Positions 37,572-44,615 of a DNA stretch of 64,000 bases are shown here, in pieces. Within the stretch, counting starts at the first letter, position 1. Every line of letters begins with the position of its first letter. The notes below the pieces were generated by a model. It saw nothing but the letters and a program-made list of their open reading frames with translations, was not told the origin of the DNA and ran no database searches. This DNA comes from Clostridia bacterium. GTDB lineage: Bacteria > Bacillota > Clostridia > Monoglobales > Monoglobaceae. The translations under genes were made by a program, and so were the position numbers. The stretch spans positions 62,001 to 126,000 of the forward strand of contig JAGARO010000010.1 in the NCBI GenBank assembly GCA_017622215.1. The letters run 5' to 3'.

Positions 37572-37599
37572 GATGCCTTGAAATACAGGCATCTTTTTT
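37572..37599 (+). terminator. Intrinsic terminator after rbgA
   Basis: GATGCCT pairs with AGGCATC across eight bases, followed by TTTTTT. rnhB begins 14 nt later with no separate promoter seen, so read-through is likely. Confidence 0.82.
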
Positions 37600-37612
37600 A
37601 TAGGAGAAAATT

Positions 37613-38215
37613 ATGCTTGAGATTGAAAAAGATTTGTACGAAAGAGGATATAAAAATATAGCAGGAGTAGATGAAGCAGGCAGAGGCCCACTTGCAGGTC
37701 CAGTTTGTGCTGCTGCAGTGATTCTCCCTGAGGGACTTGTAATTGAGGGAATAAATGACTCAAAGAAGCTTACAGAAAAAAAGAGAGAAAAACTTTTTGA
37801 TGAAATTATAAATAGTGCAGTTGCCTATTCAATCCAGTACGCAAGCCCTGAGCTTATCGACAAAATCAATATAAAGGAAGCTACAGATTACGCTATGGCA
37901 GAGGCAGTAAAAAGCCTTCAGGTTCCTGCAGATTACGTTATTGTTGACGGCAACGATAATAAGCCTTATGAAATCCCATATAGCTATATAATCAAAGGTG
38001 ATGCCAAGTCCCAGACCATTGCTGCAGCCTCAATTTTAGCCAAAGTCAGCAGGGACAGGCTTATGATAAAAATGGCAGAAGAGTACCCACAGTACGGCTT
38101 TGAAAAGCATAAGGGTTATGGCACAAAGGCACACTGCGAGGCAATACAGAAGTACGGCGTAACAGAGGTCCACAGAAAGTCATTTATGACAGATAAAGTG
38201 CTTGGAAAGGCGTAA
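37613..38215 (+). CDS. rnhB: Ribonuclease HII
   Basis: The protein has 200 aa; cleaves RNA in RNA-DNA hybrids and at single ribonucleotides. GVDEAGRGPLAGPVCAAAV carries the first two acidic ligands; NDSKKLTEKKREKL, YVIVDGNDN and KVSRDRLM are further conserved blocks. It follows rbgA as in Bacillus, and yraN starts two bases after its stop. Confidence 0.97.
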   Translation: MLEIEKDLYERGYKNIAGVDEAGRGPLAGPVCAAAVILPEGLVIEGINDSKKLTEKKREKLFDEIINSAVAYSIQYASPELIDKINIKEATDYAMAEAVKSLQVPADYVIVDGNDNKPYEIPYSYIIKGDAKSQTIAAASILAKVSRDRLMIKMAEEYPQYGFEKHKGYGTKAHCEAIQKYGVTEVHRKSFMTDKVLGKA

Positions 38216-38217
38216 AA

Positions 38218-38586
38218 ATGTTTAAGGATATGTATCGGAAGAACCTTGGAAAAACAGGTGAAAGCCTTGCCTGTGAATACTTGAGAGCAAACAAAATAAA
38301 GGTTCTCCATAAGAATTATAAGAATAAAATTGGCGAAATTGATATTATAGCTAAAGAGGGCGACACAGTAGCTTTTATTGAGGTTAAAACAAGGTCTTCA
38401 TATATTTTCGGCACACCTGCCGAGGCAGTTAATTATAGAAAACAGCAAAAAATAATTAAAACAGCCCTTAAGTGGATGACGGACAAAAACTATGAGGACG
38501 ATATAAGATTTGATGTAATTGAAGTTTTAATAAACGAAACAGGCGCACCTGACATAAACTATATAAAGAATGCGTTTGGAGGCTGA
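38218..38586 (+). CDS. YraN family (UPF0102) nuclease-like protein
   Basis: The protein has 122 aa. GKTGESLACEYLRANKIKVLHKNYKNKIGEIDIIAKEG and FIEVKTRSSYIFGTPAEAV give the PD-(D/E)XK-like core (E, D, ExK). The family is widespread and usually next to rnhB; the biological role is not settled. It starts two bases after rnhB and ends just before the dipeptidase. Confidence 0.92.
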   Translation: MFKDMYRKNLGKTGESLACEYLRANKIKVLHKNYKNKIGEIDIIAKEGDTVAFIEVKTRSSYIFGTPAEAVNYRKQQKIIKTALKWMTDKNYEDDIRFDVIEVLINETGAPDINYIKNAFGG

Positions 38587-38588
38587 AT

Positions 38589-39503
38589 ATGATATTTGAC
38601 GCACACTCGGACACAATGTATGAGATTATGAAACAGGGGTATTCCTTTAGGAAAAATAATCTCCATATTGATATGGAACGCCTTGAAAAATATGGCGAGT
38701 ACATACAGGTTTTTGCAGCTTTCGTAGATACAGATGAAATAGATTGCACCCCAAAGGAACAGGTTGATAAAATCATTTCTGTTTATATGGAAGAAACAGA
38801 GAAAAACGGCATAAACAGGTGCAAAAACGCCAATGAAATACAAAGAGGAGAGATAAACTCAATCCTCTCAATAGAGGGCGGAGAGGCGCTTATGGGAAGC
38901 CTTGAAAATCTTGAAAATTACGCCGAACAAGGCGTAAAAATAATAACTCTTACCTGGAATCATAATAACGAAATTTCCCATAGTATAACCTCGGATGAGG
39001 GACTTGGTTTGACAGCTTTCGGGAAAAAGCTTGTTAGAGAAATGAATAAAAAAGGGATAATAATTGACTTGTCCCATATCTCAGTTCAGGGCTTTTGGGA
39101 CACACTTGCCATAACAGAAAAACCAGTTATAGCATCCCATTCCTGTGTAAAAAGTTTGTGCAACCACTCAAGAAATCTAAGTGATGAACAGATTAAAGCA
39201 ATCATAAAAAACAGAGGGGTAATCGGAGTGAACTTCTATGCCGATTTTCTCTCGGAAGAAAATTGCACAACTGATAAAATATTAGAACATGTTGACTATA
39301 TAATTGCCTCAGGCGGAGTAGAAAATGTAGGTCTGGGCAGTGATTTTGACGGAATGGAAAGACTGCCCGAGGGGATGACAGGAATTGAGTCAATGAAAAA
39401 TCTTACAGAGGCAATTTATAAGAAATATGGGAAAGAAGCTGGCGAAAAGATAGTTTTTGGAAACTTTTTAAGAGTTTTAAAAGAAAATTCAGCAAATTTA
39501 TAA
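38589..39503 (+). CDS. Membrane dipeptidase family (M19) protein
   Basis: The protein has 304 aa; a zinc-dependent (beta/alpha)8 dipeptidase, often able to cleave D-amino-acid-containing dipeptides. IFDAHSDTMYEI (zinc HxD), SIEGGEALMG (bridging Glu), LTWNHNNE, IDLSHIS, ASHSCVKSLCNHSRNLSD and VGLGSDFDGME form the M19 active site. The start overlaps the rnhB-yraN transcription unit (2-nt gap). No signal peptide, so it is cytoplasmic. Confidence 0.92.
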   Translation: MIFDAHSDTMYEIMKQGYSFRKNNLHIDMERLEKYGEYIQVFAAFVDTDEIDCTPKEQVDKIISVYMEETEKNGINRCKNANEIQRGEINSILSIEGGEALMGSLENLENYAEQGVKIITLTWNHNNEISHSITSDEGLGLTAFGKKLVREMNKKGIIIDLSHISVQGFWDTLAITEKPVIASHSCVKSLCNHSRNLSDEQIKAIIKNRGVIGVNFYADFLSEENCTTDKILEHVDYIIASGGVENVGLGSDFDGMERLPEGMTGIESMKNLTEAIYKKYGKEAGEKIVFGNFLRVLKENSANL

Positions 39504-39510
39504 AAAAATA

Positions 39511-39539
39511 TTGCAATTTTCGTCAATATGTATTAAAAT
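39511..39539 (+). promoter_or_regulatory. SigA promoter for the aminotransferase-proC pair
   Basis: TTGCAA (39511-39516), 17 nt, TAAAAT (39534-39539), starting 8 nt after the dipeptidase stop. Confidence 0.7.
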
Positions 39540-39573
39540 AAAGCGTTATGATTTTATTATAGGGAGGCAGTAT

Positions 39574-40770
39574 ATGCAACCGTTTATTTCAGAAAAAGCA
39601 AAGAAAATCAGTCCGTCGCCTACACTGGCGCTGGACGCAAAATTCAAACAGATGAAGAAACAGGGAATCCCGGTGGTTGGCTTCGGTGCAGGCGAACCTG
39701 ATTTTGAGACCCCTGAAAATATAAAGAAAGCCGGAATCAAGGCAATTGAAGAGGGCTTTACAAGATACACACCGGCTTCAGGTACAGTTGAACTTAAGGA
39801 AGCAGTTTGTGCAAAGTTCAAGAGAGATTTAGGACTTGACTATAAGCCTGAAAATATTGTTATAAGTAACGGTGGTAAGCATTCCCTCACAAACATTTTT
39901 ATGTGTATTTGTGAACCTGGGGATGAGGTTATTATCCCTGCACCATTCTGGGTAAGCTATCCCGAAATGGTAAAGATGGCAGACGGTAAGCCTGTTTATC
40001 TTAACACAACAGAAGAAAATGATTTTAAGTTCACAGCAGAAGAACTCAAAGATGCTATAACAGATAAAACAAGAGCTTTAATTCTTAACTCTCCAAGTAA
40101 CCCAACAGGTATGGTTTACACAAAGGAAGAGCTTGAAGAAATTGCAAAGGTTGTAGTTGAAAAGGATATTTATGTAGTTTTCGACGAAATCTATGAAAAG
40201 CTTGTTTATGAGGGAACTCATACAAATATTGCAACTCTTGGTGAAGACATTAAGGAAAAGACAATTATCGTAAACGGTCTTGCAAAGGCTTATGCTATGA
40301 CAGGCTGGAGAATTGGATATACAGCCAGCAGTGCGGCTCTTGCAAAGGCAATGGGAAATCTCCAGAGCCATGCTACATCAAACCCTAACTCAATTGCACA
40401 GGCTGCAGCTGTGGAAGCTTTAAACGGCGACCAGAGCTCAGTTAAAGTTATGTTTGATGAATATATCAAGAGACGCGACTATATGGTTGAAAGAATTTCA
40501 AAGATTGAGGGAATAAGCTGTGTAAAGCCAAACGGTGCTTTCTATGTATTTATTAACCTTAAGAATGTTTTAGGTAAGGAATACTATGGAAAGGTTATCA
40601 GCACAGCAAGTGAGATGTGTGATGATATGCTTGAAAAGGCACTTGTAGCTTTAGTTCCAAGTGAAGGCTTCGGAATTGACGGATATGCAAGACTTTCCTA
40701 TGCAACATCAATGGAAACAATCGAAGAAGGACTTAACAGAATAGAGAAGTATTTAAAGGGTGAATGCTAA
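39574..40770 (+). CDS. Class I aspartate aminotransferase
   Basis: The protein has 398 aa; a fold-type I PLP enzyme. SPTLALDAKFKQMKKQGIPVVGFGAGEPDFETPENI at the start, SNGGKHSLTNIF, LNSPSNPTGMVY, VFDEIYEKLVYEG, and the PLP lysine in VNGLAKAYAMTGWRIGY are subgroup Ib (AspC/AspB) features. Aspartate with 2-oxoglutarate is the likely substrate pair. The ATG at 39574 follows GGGAGG. proC follows one base after its stop. Confidence 0.92.
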   Translation: MQPFISEKAKKISPSPTLALDAKFKQMKKQGIPVVGFGAGEPDFETPENIKKAGIKAIEEGFTRYTPASGTVELKEAVCAKFKRDLGLDYKPENIVISNGGKHSLTNIFMCICEPGDEVIIPAPFWVSYPEMVKMADGKPVYLNTTEENDFKFTAEELKDAITDKTRALILNSPSNPTGMVYTKEELEEIAKVVVEKDIYVVFDEIYEKLVYEGTHTNIATLGEDIKEKTIIVNGLAKAYAMTGWRIGYTASSAALAKAMGNLQSHATSNPNSIAQAAAVEALNGDQSSVKVMFDEYIKRRDYMVERISKIEGISCVKPNGAFYVFINLKNVLGKEYYGKVISTASEMCDDMLEKALVALVPSEGFGIDGYARLSYATSMETIEEGLNRIEKYLKGEC

Positions 40771-40771
40771 A

Positions 40772-41560
40772 ATGAAAATAGGATTTATCGGTGCAGGAAA
40801 TATGGGTTCTGCCATAGTTAAAGGAATGATATCTTCAGGGAATTTTGATTCAGGGGATATTATTGTCTGTGATAAGAACCAGGAATCTCTCGGTAAACTT
40901 TCCGAAACAGGTGTAACAACTGATACAGACAATAAAACTGCTTTAAAAGCAGATGTGATTGTCCTTGCAGTAAAACCAAATATTCTTGAAAAAGTAATTG
41001 GTGAAATTGAAGATACGGAAAATAAAATTTTTATATCAATCGCTGCAGGAAAAACAGTTTCTTCCCTTGAAGAAATGTTTGGAAAGAGTGTAAAGCTTAT
41101 AAGAGTTATGCCAAACACACCTGCCAAGGTAAATTCAGGAATGGCGGTATTATGCCCGAATAAGAATATGACAGAGGAAGATACAAAAATCGTTGAAAAG
41201 ATTTTTAACTCTGTTGGTGAATCATTGGTCCTTGACGAAAAATATATAAATATTGCCACAGCTCTCCACGGAAGCAGTCCGGCTTACGTTTATATGTTTA
41301 TTGATGCAATGGCTGATGCAGGCGTAAAGTATGGTCTCCCAAAAGCAACAGCAATCCGCCTTGCTGCTAAAGCAGTGGAGGGTTCTGCAAAAATGGTTTT
41401 AGAGACAGGAGAACACCCTGAAAAGTTAAAGGATGACGTTTGTTCCCCTGGCGGAACAACAATCGCAGCTGTAGCAAGCCTTGAAGAAAATCAGTTCAGG
41501 GCAACAATCCAGTCTGCAGTTTCTGCCTGCGTAGAAAAGGCAGAAGAAATGTCCAAGTAA
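40772..41560 (+). CDS. proC: Pyrroline-5-carboxylate reductase
   Basis: The protein has 262 aa; last step of proline synthesis. The Rossmann motif GFIGAGNMGSAIVKGM begins at residue 4. VLAVKPNI, RVMPNTPAKVNSGMAVL and the C-terminal LHGSSPAYVYMFIDAMADAGVKYG and KDDVCSPGGTTIAA signature are clear. It starts one base after the aminotransferase stop (ATG at 40772; a GTG at 40760 overlaps). proA and proB are not in the window. Confidence 0.96.
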   Translation: MKIGFIGAGNMGSAIVKGMISSGNFDSGDIIVCDKNQESLGKLSETGVTTDTDNKTALKADVIVLAVKPNILEKVIGEIEDTENKIFISIAAGKTVSSLEEMFGKSVKLIRVMPNTPAKVNSGMAVLCPNKNMTEEDTKIVEKIFNSVGESLVLDEKYINIATALHGSSPAYVYMFIDAMADAGVKYGLPKATAIRLAAKAVEGSAKMVLETGEHPEKLKDDVCSPGGTTIAAVASLEENQFRATIQSAVSACVEKAEEMSK

Positions 41561-41580
41561 AAAGCATTTTTTCGGACATG

Positions 41581-41602
41581 CCTCATATTATTAAGTATGA
41601 GG
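41581..41602 (+). promoter_or_regulatory. Hairpin overlapping the spoIIM ribosome binding site
   Basis: CCTCATA (41581-41587) pairs with TATGAGG (41596-41602). The right arm supplies the first part of the GAGGAGG Shine-Dalgarno of spoIIM, so the stem would hide part of it. Confidence 0.5.
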
Positions 41603-41612
41603 AGGCCGTAAA

Positions 41613-42209
41613 ATGAAATTTCTAACACAAAAGAACTTTGTAAAAAACAAAAAATTTTCTTATCTTGTGGGAGCTCTTATGATTTTGTTTATAGGTATCG
41701 GTGCAGTTTATGCCGGGCTTATGGAAGAGGCGAAATCAACAGAACTCCGCGAGTATGTAAGGAATTTTATGTCTGTATATTCCATTGAGGGAGTAGATAA
41801 ATCCCAGGTGTTTTTATCCTCTCTCTACGGAAATATAAAGATACTTTTAATGATATTTATCTCAGGGCTGAGCATATATCTTCTGCCCCTGGGAGGAATT
41901 TTTATTCTTGCCAAGTGCTTCAGGCTGGGATTTACTTCAGCCTTTATTTTCAGAGCCCTTGGAGTAAAAGGAATATTATATTTGTTCCTGTCAGTTTTCC
42001 CTGTGAATATTATATTTTTGCCTTTGCTGGCAGTATATTATTCTTTTTGTATGGAAAATGCAGGAAAAACATCACTTTTGAGAAACGACACGAAATTTCG
42101 GATGAAAATTGTTGTCGCTTTTTTTGTTGCCTGTTTAGTGGGCACAGTATGCAGTTTCCTTGATGGATATGTAATTCCGTATTTTTTAAAAACAATGATA
42201 ATGATATAG
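41613..42209 (+). CDS. spoIIM: Stage II sporulation protein M (SpoIIM)
   Basis: The protein has 198 aa with about five transmembrane segments (YLVGALMILFIGIGAVYAG; ILLMIFISGLSIYLLPLGGIFILA; FIFRALGVKGILYLFLSVFPVNIIFLPLLAVYY; VVAFFVACLVGTVCSFLDGYVIPYF). SpoIIM with SpoIID and SpoIIP drives engulfment of the forespore. Its place before xerD matches other Clostridia. Suggests a spore-forming ancestry. No SigE promoter was convincingly identified. Confidence 0.9.
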   Translation: MKFLTQKNFVKNKKFSYLVGALMILFIGIGAVYAGLMEEAKSTELREYVRNFMSVYSIEGVDKSQVFLSSLYGNIKILLMIFISGLSIYLLPLGGIFILAKCFRLGFTSAFIFRALGVKGILYLFLSVFPVNIIFLPLLAVYYSFCMENAGKTSLLRNDTKFRMKIVVAFFVACLVGTVCSFLDGYVIPYFLKTMIMI

Positions 42210-42223
42210 AAAGGAGGGCGGAT

Positions 42224-43111
42224 ATGGAGAAAACAGTAGTAAAATACCTTAAATTTTTATCAGAGGAAAAAAGGTCATCTGCCAATACTTTAAGTTCATA
42301 CAGAAGAGACTTGTTAAGATTTGGAGAGTATTTGAAAGAGCATAAGCTTAACTACCTTTCAATCCATAATACAGACATTCTTACATATATGAGCAGAATG
42401 CAGGAAGACGGAATGTCCCCTGCTACAGTTTCCCGTAATCTCGCCTCAATCCGTTCTTTTTATATCTATCTTATGAGAAAGAAGAAGGTGTCGGAGGACC
42501 CAACCTTCAATATCCGTTCTCTCAAAAAGGAAAAGACCTTGCCTACAACCTTAACAGGTCCCGAGGTGGAGGTTTTACTTTCGATGCCAAAAACAGACGA
42601 GCCAAAGGGCTGTCGTGATAAGGCAATGCTTGAGGTGATTTACGCCACAGGCTTAAGAGTTTCAGAGCTGATTTCTCTTGATTTGGATGATATCAACCTT
42701 AAAATCGGCTATATAAACTGTGCAGGCAACGGCACAGCAAGAGTTGTGCCGATATACGCGGAAGCAATAAAAGCGGTTAAGGATTATCTCGAAAAATCAA
42801 GAAATATTTTGTGCTTTGACGAAAGCGTAAAGGCACTTTTTGTAAACATTAACGGAAAGAGAATGTCAAGACAGGGCTTCTGGAAAATTCTCAAGAAATA
42901 TAAGGAGGAGGCAGGAATTCCCAAGGAAATTACGCCTCATACTTTAAGACATTCTTTCGCGCTCCATCTTCTCGAAAACGGAGCAGATTTAAAGTCCATT
43001 CAGGAGCTTTTAGGCCACTCTGATATATCTTCCACACAGATTTATTCAGAGATAGCGAGTAAAAGATTGAAAGATGTATATAATAAGGCTCATCCGAGAG
43101 CCGGAAAATAG
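42224..43111 (+). CDS. xerD: Site-specific tyrosine recombinase XerD
   Basis: The protein has 295 aa. The N-terminal core-binding domain (YLKFLSEEKRSSANTLSSYRRDL) is followed by the catalytic domain with the Arg in IYATGLRVSELISLDLDDI, HTLRHSFALHLLENG (HxxR), LLGHSDISSTQIYSE (second His; Tyr nucleophile in IYSE). It resolves chromosome dimers at dif. XerD versus XerC-type cannot be fully separated by eye; only one copy lies in the window. Its stop codon is 3 bp before the inverted-repeat element. Confidence 0.93.
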   Translation: MEKTVVKYLKFLSEEKRSSANTLSSYRRDLLRFGEYLKEHKLNYLSIHNTDILTYMSRMQEDGMSPATVSRNLASIRSFYIYLMRKKKVSEDPTFNIRSLKKEKTLPTTLTGPEVEVLLSMPKTDEPKGCRDKAMLEVIYATGLRVSELISLDLDDINLKIGYINCAGNGTARVVPIYAEAIKAVKDYLEKSRNILCFDESVKALFVNINGKRMSRQGFWKILKKYKEEAGIPKEITPHTLRHSFALHLLENGADLKSIQELLGHSDISSTQIYSEIASKRLKDVYNKAHPRAGK

Positions 43112-43113
43112 AG

Positions 43114-43379
43114 AAAAACAGTCCAAAATGGGCGTCTTCTCACGGGGATAAGCCAACTTGAAACTTTGCATTTCGGCGTCGTACTGCGAAAAAAGCCTCG
43201 TCAATCCACAAAGGATTAACTGCGTTTTTTGTCTTGTCCGCCATCCAAAATGCTGTGTTTCAAGCAATGTTTGGATAAATAATATAACCCCTTGCAATAC
43301 TTAGTATTGCAAGGGGTTTTTTATCTTCAAATCCAAATTGACTTCCCCCTGTGAGAAGACGCCCGGTCGGACTGTTTTT
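43114..43379. repeat. 266-bp inverted-repeat (MITE-like) element
   Basis: The outer ends are imperfect inverted repeats of about 34 bp: AAAAACAGTCC, 4-5 variable bases, then GGGCGTCTTCTCAC and a G-run, at 43114-43147 and reversed at 43346-43379. Inside are a ~108-bp palindrome (43157-43264, CTTGAAAC...GTTTCAAG, centre AATCCACAAAGGATT) and a perfect 15-bp hairpin (43286-43318). No credible ORF is carried. No clear target-site duplication was found. It sits between xerD and the OLE promoter. Confidence 0.7.
43286..43323 (+). terminator. Strong hairpin with T-tract inside the repeat element
   Basis: AACCCCTTGCAATAC and GTATTGCAAGGGGTT pair perfectly (15 bp) across TTA, followed by TTTTAT. It would terminate transcripts from spoIIM-xerD before OLE. 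A second helix TTTGGAT/ATCCAAA may enclose it. Confidence 0.8.
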
Positions 43380-43382
43380 TAT

Positions 43383-43411
43383 TTGACAATATTAAGAAAA
43401 TAGGGTATAAT
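43383..43411 (+). promoter_or_regulatory. Consensus SigA promoter for the OLE RNA operon
   Basis: TTGACA (43383-43388), 17-nt spacer, TATAAT (43406-43411): a perfect match in both boxes and spacing, beginning 4 bp after the repeat element ends. Predicted transcription start is near 43418, at the 5' arm of the OLE terminal stem. Confidence 0.93.
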
Positions 43412-43417
43412 GTTATG

Positions 43418-44033
43418 CTAAGGGTAACAGTATTCTAGTCGAGCTTTTTTGTTCCCAGGGCGGGCCTAAAAATCCGCCGAAGGGCATATCGATGAAGTTT
43501 CTGGTGCGTGCTGCCAACGCCCAGTTGGGGGTATGTGCTGGGAGTTAAGGACTTTGGGCGATCCGCAATGGCATGCGGGCGTTGACCCATTTTCCGTGGA
43601 GACCTATGACCGTGTTTTGCAGTGCATTATGGGGTACGTCCCTTTAGTCCTGCATTATACGTATTAGGATGAAACCTGTCATGCGGTGCAACGAAAGTTG
43701 TGTTGTGGACAGCGTAGCCTGACTTGAGTGAATATGGAGGAGGACTGACAGATTTTCCTTTGCCGGCCAGCGAAGGGAAATTATAGCTTTACAAAACCAT
43801 ATTTGCAAAAGAGTCTAAGAACAAAATCAGTTCGTCGAGGAAAACTCCTAGACTGGTCGAAAGAGCCACGCATAGGATTAAGGTGCGTACTGAGTGGCAA
43901 TTCGGTAAAACGAGTGGCAACACCGTTTGCTGGTGCGTAATCGGAAACGGCCTTGCTGGCGACAGCTTGGTGCACCATCGGGAAATCCAACCGAACCTAT
44001 GACGCAAGATTTACTATGCGTGCTACCCTTAAG
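43418..44033 (+). ncRNA. ole: OLE RNA (Ornate Large Extremophilic RNA)
   Basis: About 615 nt without a credible ORF, starting right after a perfect promoter. The ends pair (TAAGGGTA near 43419-43426 with TACCCTTA at 44024-44031). Internal hairpins include GGCGGG/TCCGCC near 43460-43480, TTTCCTTTGC/GCGAAGGGAAA at 43754-43780, AGTCTA/TAGACT near 43812-43855 and GCCAC/GTGGC near 43866-43900. The length, the following OapA-like gene and the dxs-tlyA-nadK-recN neighbourhood are exactly those described for OLE RNA in Firmicutes. OLE forms a membrane-associated ribonucleoprotein with OapA and helps cells cope with stresses such as cold, alcohol and excess Mg2+; the role in this organism is inferred. 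Confidence 0.9.
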
Positions 44034-44057
44034 AGGAATTTTAAAAGAGGTTTTATT

Positions 44058-44606
44058 TTGAAGAATAAACAAACCCAGGAAAAAAAGAATAACTTCTGGA
44101 TACTTAAGACATTTATACTGACCTTTTCTCTTGCAATGGTTTTTGCTGTTGTCTCAGGTGAGGTCTTAGAAAAAGTAAATAATTTTGTTGCAGTTTTAAT
44201 ACTTCTTCTCATTATTTTGGTGGGTATTATCTTTGATATGCTTGGAGTTGCTGTAACAGCGGCAGAGGAAGCCCCGTTTAACGCAATGGCTACAAGGCAT
44301 ATAAAGGGTGCTAAAAGAGCGTTGAAGCTTATAAAGTCAAGGGATAAGGTATCCAATTTCTGTAACGACGTTATAGGTGATATCTGCGGAATTATAAGTG
44401 GTTCAGCCTCAGCCGCAGTAATCGCCCATATGGCTGTAAATATGGGAAACACAAAAGAATTTGTTTTCGACCTTGTGGTAACAGCGCTGGTTGCGGGACT
44501 TACAGTGGGCGGAAAGGCAATGGGAAAGAGCTTTGCCATAAAAAATTCAAAGGATATTGTATTCACAGCGGCAAAGGTGCTTTCAGTTTTTACTAAAGAA
44601 AAATAG
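44058..44606 (+). CDS. oapA: OLE-associated membrane protein OapA
   Basis: The protein has about 182 aa with four hydrophobic segments (about 14-34, 42-60, 112-128, 134-152) and a basic N-terminus. The conserved cytoplasmic stretch EEAPFNAMATRHIKGAKRALKLIKSRDKVSNFCNDVIGDICGIISG contains Asp at about 96, 104 and 108; conserved aspartates in OapA are reported to be critical. The TTG at 44058 lies seven bases after AAGAGG; the longer frame from 43953 runs through the 3' part of the OLE RNA and is rejected. OapA binds OLE and brings it to the membrane. dxs follows after 9 nt. Confidence 0.9.
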   Translation: MKNKQTQEKKNNFWILKTFILTFSLAMVFAVVSGEVLEKVNNFVAVLILLLIILVGIIFDMLGVAVTAAEEAPFNAMATRHIKGAKRALKLIKSRDKVSNFCNDVIGDICGIISGSASAAVIAHMAVNMGNTKEFVFDLVVTALVAGLTVGGKAMGKSFAIKNSKDIVFTAAKVLSVFTKEK

Positions 44607-44615
44607 GGATTAATT

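Noticed and set aside
43046-43297. Reverse-strand 83-aa ORF across the end of xerD and the repeat element
   Set aside because: It crosses the palindromes of the repeat and antisense xerD, with no ribosome site; such frames arise from the repeat itself.
43953-44057. N-terminal extension of the oapA frame
   Set aside because: It runs through the 3' arm of the OLE RNA and has no ribosome binding site; the TTG at 44058 does.
43781-44072. Overlapping reverse-strand ORFs of 64-72 aa
   Set aside because: They are antisense to the structured OLE RNA, lack start signals and look like chance frames in non-coding sequence.
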